A stretch of 64,000 nucleotides of DNA, from assembly GCA_003049465.1 (NCBI GenBank), contig PYSS01000003.1, positions 62,001-126,000 on the forward strand, read 5' to 3'. Within the stretch, counting starts at the first letter, position 1. Every line of letters begins with the position of its first letter. Shown piece after piece: positions 21,249 to 33,100 of the stretch. The notes under the pieces were generated by a model that was given only the letters and a program-made list of their open reading frames with translations, made no database searches and was not told the DNA's origin. Position numbers and translations under genes: made by a program. Source of the stretch: Magnaporthiopsis rhizophila. Taxonomy: Eukaryota; Ascomycota; Sordariomycetes; Magnaporthales; Magnaporthaceae.

Positions 21249-22228
21249 GCGATGGATGGGGCATAATGAACAGATAGACACGGCTGACCGCGATAGCCGA
21301 CGCCCCTGATGGAAGGCTCGGGCAGTGATCAAAAGTCCCCGTCACGCTATTGTACAATAAGCTATATACCAGTGTTTGTACGTAAACAAAAGGCAACCCC
21401 CTTCCCCAAAAGTATTTTGGTGTTAGATGGACTATTCAGAGCACAAGCAGAATTCGATCGGCAGCTTTTGGGATTCTCTATAGTTTTTGGGCATAATGGC
21501 ACAGACGTATGGCACCCCGCAAAACGCCCATGACGACACATGCCTTGCAAGCGGAGCGGGCCGCTCGACCCGCGCCGCACGTTCTCAGGCAGCCAGCCCC
21601 GGGGAAGGGATATTTAGCTTCATTGGGGTTGGGTCTTGCTCTTCACGTATGACTCCTTTTACAAAGAGATCGAGATATCCACTTCAAATGGAGCCTGATG
21701 CTCGCGGCCGAGTCGAATCAACCTTTGCCAAGAGAAGGAGCCCACGCGTACTGTCTACCCACGAAACAAAATATATTCTTTTGATCCAAAGAAAGCAAGT
21801 CAAGTACCTAGTCTAACGGGGTATAAGCTTTGGTTATCGCTTAATGCCATATAATGCCTCCAGTGTGATTTTCCCAAATAAGAATGTTTAATATCAGCAA
21901 AAAAGAAAAACAAATAGATGTGAGGGACAACAAATAATGTGGGGGAAACACATGATGGAGAATAACGAAAAACACAGAATAGGTGTGGCAATCAGTTACT
22001 GATGAGTAACCACAAGCATGCTACGCACCTCTGACCTGTATCTGTATATACCGCGATTTTGTATTTTCGTCACTTGGGGTAGCCAGCCAGAAGGCACTGT
22101 ATCTGACCTACATAATCATAACATCGGAGTAAAAAAAAAATGAGAGGATGTAGATATGAACATGGATATATGGAGCGGAAAATCATGAGCGGAGTACGGG
22201 GACTAGCCTTTTTCAAACGAGGACACCA
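21249..22228. other. Convergent 3' region between mdj1 and Zn2Cys6 regulator
   Basis: These 980 bases lie between two converging stop codons. 21760-22150 is clearly AT-rich with several aataa/ataaa-type stretches on both strands, suitable for polyadenylation of both genes. No gene is recognisable. Confidence 0.5.
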
Positions 22229-25147
22229 CTAGGCGCCGTGGCCGCCGCGCAGTCCCGGAAGCCCGTGTTGATGCTGCATGCGCACTTGATAATGTTGCGA
22301 TGAGATGGATACACCGTGGGACACGTGTGGCTGCTGGTGTTGGTGCTGGTGCTGGTGAAGCTGATGACTGTGGTGGTGCGGTGGAGGCGACGTCTGCTGC
22401 TGCTGCATCGGGGGCTGCTGACGTGGCTGCTGGTATGACTGCTGGGGCTGGAGCGCTGAAGCTATTGGCGGCATGCCCATGCCCGGGCCACCCATGGCAC
22501 CCATCATGCCTCCGCCTATGTGGTTCAGGCCAGCCAGGTTGCTGATCTCAGGCATCATGCTGAGCCAGTCCATCTGACCAAAGTCCAGATCCGGCACGTC
22601 CTGCTGCTGTTGGCTCGCCGCGGCGTCGCCACCGTCGAAGAACTGATTTACGCCGTCAAACCCGGTGTATATGGCGGGCTCGTCCACAACCATGGCTCCT
22701 GCAGACCCGTCGCTGTGGCTCGAAGGAGTATGGTCTGGCGTCTGCTGTTGCTGTAGGCTTTGTGGCGTGTGCTGGGGTGACTGCTGTTGTGATTGTTGCT
22801 GAGATTGTTGGGCGTGATGCTCATCATGATGCTGTTGCTGTCGCTGCTGCTGCTGCTGTTGTTGTTGTTGCTGCTGCTGTTGCCGTTGCCGTTGTTGCGA
22901 CGACTGTTGCGGCGGCGGTGGCCCACCAGGGCCTGGCTTATGCTTGGACAGACGTTGCCTTAACGCATTTATAAATTTAGGGGTCTCGAGGGTTTTGCCA
23001 AGTTGAGCCTCTGCGCCTTGGCGAGCATCCCATGCCTTGAGGAACAGAGTGCCAAAGGCGAAGTGGACGGGGCTGCGGAGGTTGCGCATGAGGCTCCGGC
23101 GGTCGTGATTCTCGATGATGGCGTTCCAGGCCCTCTCGACCATGGGACCCGTTCGGCGGGCCCGTAGCTCGTGGACGAGAAACATGTAGCCCGGGAGCGG
23201 GAAGTACATGTGGGTGTACCACAGGAAGCCTTTGAGGTTGTCGGCGGCCTGGATCGTATTGTCGTACTCAACCATGTGGATCGCCTCTATGAAGAGGGCG
23301 TCGCGCTCGGCCTCGTCGCCCTGGATGCCAGCGGCTGCGCGGACCAGGTACGCGATGACGCGCAACCTGCAAAGGTTCTGCTGCGTGAACAGGAGGGTGA
23401 ACAAGTGCAGTGGGATCTTGCGGTCGCAGTGCTTCAGGTACGCCTCGTCAACATATCGGCAGTAGTCGTCGATGTTCTGAACGGGAAGGTTCTGGTTGGC
23501 CACATGCGTGACGAGGTCAGGTGTCGAGGGCGCGGCCGAGTATTGGAACTTGGGCTTGTTGGTGCCGGAGGCGGCATGGGTGCCCGGGGCGGTGGGGGCG
23601 GCGGTGATCATCTCGATGCGGCTCAGCACGAACAGCAGCTCGGTCGGGCCAGGGTACGGTGGAGGTGCGTCCTTGGCATGGATGTGTAGGTCCGTGTCGT
23701 TGATGTTCAGGGGGGCCTTGGTGTCGCTGTTGCTGGACGACAGGGCCGTGATGGTGGAGCCGGTAATCTCGGCGATGCGCTTGTCGAAAGCGGCGAGCTG
23801 CCACCAAAGCCTGCGGCGCATCTCAACCTCGAAGGGCGGGAGGTTGAACTGGGCGCCGTCGCGGTGGATGCCAAGGCGCTGGCCGACACGCACGGCGATG
23901 CCGATCAGGCAGAACATGGAGCGCGGGTCGACAAACTGGCGCACGCTCAGCAGATACATGAGGTAGGCCTGCAGCACCATCAGGTCGGGGCTCCGCATGA
24001 AGCCGGCGTTGAGCAGCGCCTGCTGGCAGCCAGCGTGGAACCTGTCAAGCAGCATCGACTTCTCCTCCCCAAAGGTGCTGTGGACCTCGTCGTCCTGCAT
24101 CGACGTGATGGCGATGAGGTAGATTCCGAACAGGAGCGCCTCGAGGGGTTTCGAGATCTTGGCCGGGTTGGCGGCAGCCTCGATGATCTGGCCCTGTAGA
24201 CTCGGCGTGTGCGTGAGCTTGAGGAGCGGGTTGACGTTGTTGAGGTAGATCTGCCAGAGCTGGAAGATCTGGATGCCTGGCGGGTGCTTGTCCGTGACGG
24301 TCGCGGCGGTGGCGCCACCGCCCAGCACGAAGGGGAAGCCGTCCTGGTTGTCAAACATCTTGTCAAAGGCGTGGTGGATCGTGTTTTGTCGAGGCTCTTC
24401 GTCATCGGACGAGTCGACGTATGCATCGTGGTTCACCTTGTACTGCGTCCAGACTCGAGTCAACAACACCTGGCTGTCAGCCGACTCCTCTCTGTAGTAG
24501 GGAAACCATCTGTATTCCCTCTCGCGTGGCGGCGGGTCTGAGCTGTGGCGGCCCGGCGAGGTTTTGAGGCCACCAAGGCCCTGCTCCAGCTCGTCGACGT
24601 CATCGAGGCCACCGAGGTCGGACGGCTTCAGGTCCTGGGCGATGGGCTCGAACGCGACGCCGTTCTGGGACAGCAGGTGCTCGTACTTTCTGAGGCGCTC
24701 GATCAGCTCGCGCTCCTGCGGCCGCTTCTTGCGACGGCGTGGAGGCAGAGGCGGCACCACGCGACACTCGACGCCGGCCTTGACGCAGTTGGCGCAGGGC
24801 TTGTTCCTGTCGCAGCGGACCTTGCGCACCTGGCACAGCTTGCACGAGTGGCCCCTGGTAAGCTTGACCTGTGCCGGATCGAGGCCCGGGCCGCCGCCGC
24901 CGCTGCTGCCGTCGCCGACAGTGTAGCCTTGTGCCGGGGAAGTGCCGTCGGGGTCTCTGGAGGCAAGGCCGGTGGGGTGGGCGATGCCGGCGCCGGAATT
25001 TGGGCTGAGACCAGGAGGACTCAGGCCAGAAACATGGTCATGGGCGGTGACGGAGCTGCGGGCCGAGGCAGGACCCTGGGAATGGGGGGGGGCGGCTCCC
25101 GGAGGTCGGGGTGGGGAAGTCGCCAGTTCGTCCGGTCGCGAGTCCAT
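22229..25147 (-). CDS. Zn(II)2Cys6 transcription factor with polyQ C-terminal region
   Basis: This single-exon gene encodes a 972-residue fungal zinc-cluster regulator. The binuclear zinc cluster is at residues 102-128 (C-x2-C-x6-C-x5-C-x2-C-x6-C), followed by a basic linker PPRRRKKRPQERE and a heptad-like segment (LIERLRKYEHLLSQNGV), the usual dimerisation element. A fungal_trans domain fills the middle, with the expected RRLWWQLAAFDKRIAEITGS motif. The last 280 residues are Gln-, His- and Pro-rich, with a pure Q run near 780, typical of activation domains. It diverges from the MFS exporter gene across 2.6 kb, so control of that transporter is conceivable. The target genes cannot be named from the sequence. 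Confidence 0.92.
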   Translation of the reverse strand: MDSRPDELATSPPRPPGAAPPHSQGPASARSSVTAHDHVSGLSPPGLSPNSGAGIAHPTGLASRDPDGTSPAQGYTVGDGSSGGGGPGLDPAQVKLTRGHSCKLCQVRKVRCDRNKPCANCVKAGVECRVVPPLPPRRRKKRPQERELIERLRKYEHLLSQNGVAFEPIAQDLKPSDLGGLDDVDELEQGLGGLKTSPGRHSSDPPPREREYRWFPYYREESADSQVLLTRVWTQYKVNHDAYVDSSDDEEPRQNTIHHAFDKMFDNQDGFPFVLGGGATAATVTDKHPPGIQIFQLWQIYLNNVNPLLKLTHTPSLQGQIIEAAANPAKISKPLEALLFGIYLIAITSMQDDEVHSTFGEEKSMLLDRFHAGCQQALLNAGFMRSPDLMVLQAYLMYLLSVRQFVDPRSMFCLIGIAVRVGQRLGIHRDGAQFNLPPFEVEMRRRLWWQLAAFDKRIAEITGSTITALSSSNSDTKAPLNINDTDLHIHAKDAPPPYPGPTELLFVLSRIEMITAAPTAPGTHAASGTNKPKFQYSAAPSTPDLVTHVANQNLPVQNIDDYCRYVDEAYLKHCDRKIPLHLFTLLFTQQNLCRLRVIAYLVRAAAGIQGDEAERDALFIEAIHMVEYDNTIQAADNLKGFLWYTHMYFPLPGYMFLVHELRARRTGPMVERAWNAIIENHDRRSLMRNLRSPVHFAFGTLFLKAWDARQGAEAQLGKTLETPKFINALRQRLSKHKPGPGGPPPPQQSSQQRQRQQQQQQQQQQQQQRQQQHHDEHHAQQSQQQSQQQSPQHTPQSLQQQQTPDHTPSSHSDGSAGAMVVDEPAIYTGFDGVNQFFDGGDAAASQQQQDVPDLDFGQMDWLSMMPEISNLAGLNHIGGGMMGAMGGPGMGMPPIASALQPQQSYQQPRQQPPMQQQQTSPPPHHHSHQLHQHQHQHQQPHVSHGVSISSQHYQVRMQHQHGLPGLRGGHGA
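22780..22915 (-). repeat. Triplet repeat encoding Gln-rich tract
   Basis: Imperfect TGC/TGT triplets on + correspond to CAG/CAA codons encoding a Gln-rich stretch with Arg, His and Ser interruptions in the Zn2Cys6 regulator. The tract is codon-mixed, which lowers slippage. Confidence 0.8.
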
Positions 25148-27792
25148 GGTAGAGGGCGACTAGGGGGGTGTGTGAGGGAGAGAGATCGTCACAGGCCTGT
25201 CTGACAACAGCCTAGGATGGGCCACCCCTGGAGAGAGGCTCCAGGAGAAGGCGAAGCTTGCTCGGATCCGAGGGGCGCTTTGAGTTTGCAGAACCACCCC
25301 CTGGTGCGACCAGAAATGCCGACTCTTGGACATGCGGCGATGTCGAGCTTGGGCCAAGCACAAAGAGCCGCTAGGTTTTAGGATGTGGGCAGGCTCTGGG
25401 CATGGAAGGCCTACCCGACCTTGGCACGCTTGCTGGTCAAAAGAAAGAGATTCCCCGACCTCATCCGAAGGCGCAATCTGGCAGGAAAGCTTGTGTGCTA
25501 ACAAAAACGAAGCTTCCTTCTCGGCTTTTACTTTTTTCTTTTTTTTTCTTGGTTCTGTCCCTCTTCTTCTGGTCCTCCCGACGTTTGGTAGCGCTTTGTG
25601 CGCCGACAGGACTGCCGCAAATGCCTGCGTCTGGGGTGTGCTGCGTGGCGCCCTCAGCCCGTCAGACCTCGGGGCTTTCGCTCTGCCTTTCCTCTCGTCT
25701 TTGTTCTCTTTAACGTATGAGCTGTCAATTGCCCCCACCTAGCCAGGGGTACCAGGGAGGCAAGGTTTGTGCAGAAGCGGGAAAATAGAAAATGGTGGAA
25801 AATAATCAATCGAGAATAAAAAAAAAAAAGAAAAAAAAAGAAAAAAAAAACAGGACGAAGCAATGCAAAACAACAAGCAGAAGAAAACGGTCGGCCAAAC
25901 TAGCTGATGCCGGCCGTGTGGAGAGGAGGAGGAGGGGGTGTGAGAGTGCTCTGTTGGGGAATTGGCCGCTCTGATAGGAGGCTATCTCAATAGACGAGCG
26001 ACATGGGCACGCGCGAATCTAACCCGCTACGACCCGGTAGGGCAGACAGGCAACGGCTGTTTGCCGGTCCACTAGCATGCAAGGCGGGCACGGGCACCGA
26101 CTGGCAGACAGGCGACGGACAGGTGGTGGTGGCAGGGCAGTGACAGTGACAGTGACAGCTTGCTTTCGCTTGGGCTAGGGGCAGGCTGCGGGTGTCGCTT
26201 GCGGCCATGCGTCATTCCCGCGACGACGTGATGGTGGTGGTGCTGCCGCTGTGCTCGCTGTTCAGGGATGCCTCTAGCCTCTAGCAATCCGTCAGGTCCG
26301 AGTAGCGCAGCATTGGACGACGACTTAGGCTGGCTGGGAAAGGTCGGAATGACGGAAGGGGCCAGCAGTCTATAACGCGGCTCGGTGCGTTCGGTTGACG
26401 ACCAAAGGGATGGGACCGGCCGAGGCGCCCGCGTTTTTTCTGTGGTTTTGCTGTGGCTGCCGGTTGGTCTGGTAGAGTAGTGCGTCTTGCTTGCGTCTTG
26501 CGTCTTGCGTTCTGCCTGGAATGGAACCCGAGGTCGAAGGTCGAGGGGGTGGTGGGCAAAACGCCTCGTCGCACAAACGGCAGCGCGTGCACGTTCAATC
26601 ATGCCGTCAACCCATGGGAACAGCTGTGCCGCGCTGTGCTCCCCTCATCCTGCCGTCTGTCTTCGCCACACCCACCAACCACCGCCCAGCGCCACCAAGA
26701 GCAAGGGGAAAAAAGAGGGGGTGCGACAAGAAGGCTCGGGCTGCTTTGGCTCAGCTCGGGACCGAGACTGCTGGCCTGGTGCCCGAGACGCCCGCTGTCA
26801 GTGTAATCCACGCTAGTCCCAATCAGGGCTGAACTTGTGGGTCTCTTGCCAACGTCTTGATATCCTTCTCGCAGCTCCGATGGGGAAGCGTCAAGTCAAC
26901 CTTCACATTCTCCAGCCCGCCAGCACTTATCAAGCCTCGTGAGATATTATGTCGGCAGTCTGCCCGAGGTGTATTTCCACACTATTGGAATTCCGCTGCA
27001 TCTCGGACCAAGGTTATGGGCTGAGTCGCTGACAACGGCCGCAGCAGTCCGAACCCACCATCCCCTTTGGCTTTTTCCCTTGTTTTCTGTTCCCTCGTGG
27101 TCCCTGCCTTCTGCACGCCGCCAGCTGCAACAAGCTGCTAGCATGGATGCTGTCATGGATCCAACGGCGGAATGGGGTCCTGTGGAATGAAGAAAGCCTC
27201 ATTCGGGAAACCAGACCAGCGCGTCGGTCGGTGGTCGGCCAGCCCATGACGCCGATAGGTCGGCCTCGTTCGCCGGCACGGACTAGAGTCAAGTGCCCGA
27301 TCAGCCCTTTTGCTGATATTTCTCCTACTGCCGCTCCCTATCTTGTGTTCCTATATGACCCGTCTCCTCCTCCAGCTTCCAATGCCCGAGTCCCTGGACC
27401 TCCTGTTCCCAGACGGTTAATTTGGTGGCGTCGACACGTATTTCCTTCTGCGGCCAAAATCTGCACCTGGGATAACCTACTAGGTCACTCTCGGTCCTTC
27501 CCCCCAGTCGGAAGCCCTGCCCTTGTGGACGTCAGTCGGCGAATCGTTGAAAGTCGTCGCTCGCGGGAACCAAGGATCAAGGGGACGTGGCCGCCGTCGC
27601 CAGACACAGACCTCGGCGGGTGCTGCCGCCGCCCTCGCTTGCATACTTTGTTTGCTCTTATCCCTTTTCACTTTGTTTGTTTGTCGAATTTCCTTTAATT
27701 AATAATTGGGTCTGAGCGCTGGGGCTCGTTTGTCCCGTTCAACGTATACATTCGCCCGCACGCTCTGCCTTTGAGCGCAAAAGTCTTTCACC
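25148..27792. promoter_or_regulatory. Divergent intergenic region between Zn2Cys6 regulator and MFS gene
   Basis: A 2.6 kb region with no recognisable gene. It includes A-rich DNA at 25818-25850, a CAGTGA repeat of three units at 26138-26158 and a GCGTCTTGC-type degenerate repeat near 26480-26510. The right end, 27640-27715, is AT-rich (aatttcctttaattaataatt) and is the likely core promoter region of the MFS gene. Confidence 0.5.
26138..26158. repeat. Hexanucleotide tandem CAGTGA x3.5
   Basis: Three and a half perfect copies of CAGTGA are visible, in a non-coding setting. Confidence 0.85.
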
Positions 27793-30140
27793 ATGTTTGT
27801 CCCGAAAACCAGGTTCGGGTCGTCGACCACATTGGTCAACCAAGCGTCGTCGTCATTTGACCAGGGAAGGGAAAAGGGCGACGTCGAGATGGGCCATCCC
27901 GGGCTACCACCAGCAATAACAGCGCCCGGCTGCGTCGACAGCGATGTCGAGAACTTCACACCGGTCAAGGAGGCCGCTGCCAGCGACGGGTTGCTGCAGA
28001 AGCAGGAGCAGGAGCAGCAGCAGCCGCCGCCCGCCCTCGCCGGGGACGCCGGCGGCAGCAGCATGTACCAACCCAGGAGCTTCAAGTTCTGGGTCATCAT
28101 GTTCTGCAACTTCCTCGCTCTGTTCCTGGTCGCCCTGGACAGGACCATCCTCGCCACCGCCATCCCCAGGATCACGGACGAGTTCAAGAGCCTGGGCGAC
28201 GTGGGCTGGTATGCCTCGGCCTACATGCTGACCACGGCGGCCTCGCAGCTCTTGTTTGGCCGCATTTACAAGTTCTACCCGACAAAGTGGTATGTAGTTT
28301 TGCCCTTTTGTTCATCCTCTCCCCAAAGCCCACTTGACTGACGGCTCTGTTTTTCAGGATCTTTCTCATCTGTATTGTCGTGTTCGAGGCAGGCTCCGCA
28401 GTCTGCGGCTCGGCCCCTAACTCGATAATCTTCATCGTGGGCCGCGCCATAGCCGGCATGGCCTCGGCGGGAATCTTCACTGGCTGCATGTTGATGTTCA
28501 TGATCGTCCCCCTGCACAAACGGCCCGTGTTCCAGGGTCTGTTCGGTATCGTCTTCGGCCTCGCTTCCGTCATGGGCCCGCTCATCGGCGGCGCCTTGAC
28601 CGGGATCTTGACCTGGAGGTGGTGCTTCTGGCTGAACCTCCCCATCGGCGCCGTGAGCTTCATTATGATGTTTCTCTGGTGGAACCCTCCGCAGTCCGAG
28701 GTGCAGCCGGCGTCCGTCATGACGCACATCAAGCGCCTCGACCCCATCGGCACCATGTTCCTCGTTCCCGCCATCGTGGCTCTGCTCCTGGCCCTGCAGT
28801 GGGGCGGCTCGGTCTACCCGTGGAGCAACCCCATCATCATCGCGCTCTTTGTCATCTTCGCCGTCCTCATCCTCAGCTTCGGCACCGTACAGGTGCTCAA
28901 GCCCGAGACCGCCACCATCCCGCCCCACGTCATCATGCAGCGCAGCGTCTACTTTGGCACCCTCTTCACCTTTTTCATCGCCGGCGCCATGCTAATGTGC
29001 ATCTACTTTATCCCCATCTGGTTCCAGACCGCCCAGGGCGTCGACCCGCTGCGGTCTGGCATCTACACGCTGCCCCTGGTTCTGAGCCTGGTTGTGTCCA
29101 GCATGGTGTCGGGAATCGCGACACAGAAGATCGGCTACTATGTGCCGTCCATGATCCTGGCGCCCTGCATCATGGCCATCGGGCTGGGTCTCATGAGCAC
29201 CTTCCAGCCGAACACCGCGGCGGCCCATTGGATCGCCTATCAGTTCCTGACCGGGTTCGGCCTCGGCTTCGGCATGCAGACGGCCGGGTTGGCCGTGCAA
29301 ACGGTTCTGCCCATGGCCGACGTTTCGACGGGCATCGCCATCAACTTCTTCGCCCAGCAGCTCGGTGGCGCTGTCTTCACCTCGGTCGGCCAGGCCATCC
29401 TCAGCAATCTGCTCGTCGGCGAGCTCACGGGCATCGACGGCCTGGAACCGCAGAGGATCGTCAGGGGCGGCATCACAGCTTTGCTGCGCTCGGCGCCGCC
29501 CGAGATTGTACCCATAATTGTAAGCGCCTACAATTTCGCCTGTACCAAGATCTTCCTCGCCGCCATGGGTCTCACCTTTGGCGCCCTCATCTCGGCCTGT
29601 TTCATGGAGTGGAAGAACATCAAAAAGCCGAATGGTGGCCCCGATGGCCCCGCCGAGGGCGCTGCCGATCCGGAGAAGCGGCTGTCGGGAACGTCGAGGG
29701 GTGCTGTCCGCATCTCCAGCCACGAGAGCATCGCCCAACAGGCAGCGGGTAACTCGGCGGCAGCGACGTCGATGACGGTGGCGGGCGCTGTGGAGACAGC
29801 CGAGACGAACGGCGACGCAAACAAGACCGACCCGGCCAAGCTGAGCAACGGTTACTTGGTACCTGTTGCAGCCACACCTGTAAATGCGGTCGGTACTGCG
29901 CTGCCCGGCGCCGGAGAGCCCAACAAACCGAAGCAGCCCGCCGATCAAGCGATGCTGCCCACACCCGCCCAAGCCGGCCCTATCGTTGTACCGTCCCAAG
30001 AGCCACCGGTCTTGACTGCCGATGATAGCACGGACGTCGACGGCGGCGCGAAGCTGGCGCAGGAAGAGGAGAAGCCCATAGGCCCTCGTAGGTTCTGGCT
30101 CGTCGCAAAGCGCTCCTTGGAACTGCTACGTCGTGGCTAG
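27793..30140 (+). CDS. MFS drug:H+ antiporter-type exporter with long cytosolic tail
   Basis: This is a predicted plasma-membrane exporter of the DHA2/14-spanner type, the group that includes TOXA-like toxin and drug pumps. The 759-residue product comes from exons 27793-28289 and 28358-30140 (GTATGT...TTTCAG intron; join KW|IFLI). About 95 hydrophilic residues precede TM1. The A-motif region (ALDRTILATAIPRITDEF, then GWYASAYMLTTAASQLLFGR) and the motif-C region (GLASVMGPLIGGALT) are typical of this group, and 13-14 membrane segments follow up to about residue 590. The last 165 residues are hydrophilic, rich in Ala, Gly, Pro and Thr, and much longer than in usual family members. No biosynthetic genes are nearby, so the substrate is unknown. 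Confidence 0.92.
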
Positions 30141-33100
30141 TCTTCCGGTCCACTTGGCTGACGGCGGGAGAAAGGGGAAGGATGAAATACAACCCGACCC
30201 GATCAAGTACCTAATGATTATACGTGTCTTGTTTGGGAGGCATAATGCTGCTTACGGTCGTTAGTCAAGGCCCATGTAAATAGAATGTACACCAGCGTGC
30301 TCTTGCTTTTTACGATACAGAATAATACGAAAACAACCCATGACACGATATGGCATGGCTGCGACGGCATGATTGCGGGTGAGAACATGGGGTCGGGGCC
30401 CACGAGAATTGATTCCCTGCAGATGCAATGTTGAAAATAGCCTCGGGGCAGGCAGCAAAATTAGACTTTTAAATAATAGAACACCAATAGCGTCCAGAGA
30501 ACGGCACGGCCCCGCGAGCGCCTTTGCTGCTATGAGATGCCGTCTCTGGGGCGTGAAGGGGTGGACCGATGAGGACGAAAAATAGTAGCCACCATGGATG
30601 TGATGTCGCCCGCCCGGGACGGACGCCCGTTTTGGGACCAATGAAGACGAAAGTTTGGTAAATGAATGAGGACCCGGTCAGGTCGCCCCCAATCGACACC
30701 TGTCGCAAGCATGGGAAAGGGGTTCGCGCGGTAGGGTCGGCAGTGCAGGTGGCTCACTTGATGCGCCCTGAAAGACTACCTACTTTACTGCCCCGCCAAG
30801 CAGCGCCATCGGCAACGTTGAAGAAACAACAAACGGAATACGCCGAGTGGTTGAACTGCTTTGAGGCAGCCAGGACGCTAGACGATCCTCAGTGATGGAG
30901 CAATAAACGGGTTTGACGGGTCATGGGTGGATAGGGCTGGCCGGTGATAGCTGTGCTTCTGATATGCACACTCCTTCCTTCCGGTCCTCGTGGCACAGTG
31001 AGCCTAGATGTGCCGCATGCCGGTAGAAGGACCGTACGTAATACAATATTTCCATAACAGTCAACCTAACGTGTTGGGTGGCAAGGGTCGATTTGGGGAT
31101 GACCGAAATTGACGGGAGCCGCGGGTCCTCAGTGACTTTAGGAGAGAAGTAACGGCGACGTAGTTGAGCCTCTTGCTCAGCAAGAATATTGCTCGAGACA
31201 GAGACGTTGATGCAGCTTCCCAAGCGCCGGTGGTGGTAGTGCTGATGAGGTGAGGTGGAGAGGGAGAGAAGGGGACAAGGAGCCAAGACCACAGCGCCAT
31301 AGGGCTGGACCGGCACCCTGCAAGTGGCGTGTGGTTGGTTACGAGGGCGGCCTCGTGATTGGCCGCTCGCGGAAGACCCGTTAAGCTTGTTTTGCGGGTG
31401 CGTCAGGGAAGCGACAGGGGTCACCCAGGCCAAGCGCAACCTCGTACGCTTGGCATCCTACCACCCTGTTGGCCTCTGCCTCCGTCATCTTACAGGCAGA
31501 GAAGTTCTTCTCCACCAGCCCACGAGGCTGTGCGGGTGCGAGAGGTCGTGCTTGATTGGCAGCTATGTTTGCTGCTGAGCTGGTGTTTCAACGCTGTCGG
31601 TCCGTCGTCGAGTTTAAGATAGACGAGCAGACCAATCACAGGCTCGCTCTCTAAGGAGCAGGCGCGCGTGTAATGCTCACTCGCGGACCCAGCAGGCGAG
31701 GGGAGGCGATGCCAACGGGCGTTCTGCGGGGGACCACTGTTCACCAAGCACAAGGGAAATTTCTCCCGGGAGGCCCCGATTCGTCCGGGCCGTGGCATCT
31801 ATGCTAGGGTCATAATTGGTGGCAAGGATGGGGAGCAAGATGCCCTGATGCAGACAGCATGGCCGCCTCCTTGTCAGTAATTTGCTTGCCGGTTTCCCGC
31901 TCCCGAGGATCTCCTGGTGGCTCCCCGACAGCATCAGGACATGTAGATGGATAGGTGAGGGGAGAGCATGAACCCGGCCGGTGCGGGCGGACATTGGAAC
32001 TCAGTCCACCATGAGGTACATAAACCCAGAATGAGCGGATGGGTTTTCCATTCATGGAACATGCGTCCGCAGATGGCCCGCATGCGTCCGAGTTTGTCCG
32101 CATGCCCGGCGTCTCCCCACAGAATACCACGCTGTGCAGAGGAGGATAACGCGCGGTCTGGCTAGCGATCTGACGGAGGCACAGCTCAGGAGCAAGCCCG
32201 GGCATGACGGGATCACTCCTCAGCCACCCCCGTACCTGGATGGCAGTTCGCGGATAGTGCGGCACTTGACGAGGAATGGTGGTGTGGTGGTGTGGTGGCG
32301 ATGGGCGGCGCGAGCGGTGTGGCAGGCCTGGTCGTTGCGCAAAGCGGGGCTGCTGGCGCCGACCCCCGAGTGGTCCCAACCCGGCCAGATCTGCTTTGCC
32401 CGCCGAGTACAGCGCATGCTGTCTTGGCATCCCATCGACCGCTGGAGGCAAAAGCAATCTCGAAGAAAAATGAAAAAGGGGAGAGAAAACGGGACCAAAG
32501 CATGCACTCTAAGTGGGGGCTGGATCAGCGGGGTGGGGAAACAATCAAAGTTATTTGGCAGCCTGGACGCTATTCCCAATTCGGCCTCCGCTGGTTCAGC
32601 CGGGCTTTGAGCTGGGATGACAAAGAGCTCCAACGGGTGCTCGACTCGACTGTGTAGGTATTTTCTCGCCGAATCCCGTGGGTTGGGATCTGGCTCCGTC
32701 GTCTCGTCTTTTGACGTCCCTCGGTGACGGATCCCTAAAAAAGACACGAGACAAGAGTGTCAAATCAGAGGCTATTAACCCGCCGCAGCGCCCCCAGGAG
32801 ACGACCTCGATGTTGGGAGGTTGAGTGTACGTACTGTACGTACCAGAAGCCGAGCCAACTCCTGGCGCCTCATGCAAGGGTCTGACATACCTTCCCCATC
32901 TTCCTTCCGCTGCTGCTCAATTTCGGGTGCACAGACCGGACAGAACGCGCTACAGGCCGCCCATTGCTGCCCATCCAGCCAAGGAAAATATCAAAAGCCG
33001 CATGTCCAAAAGGCGGGACAAGTCGAGCAGCATCCCCTGCCTGCATCCGCCCAGGTGATGGCCACTTGATTCCAGAGCCCAGTCCCCACTATACCAGGAG

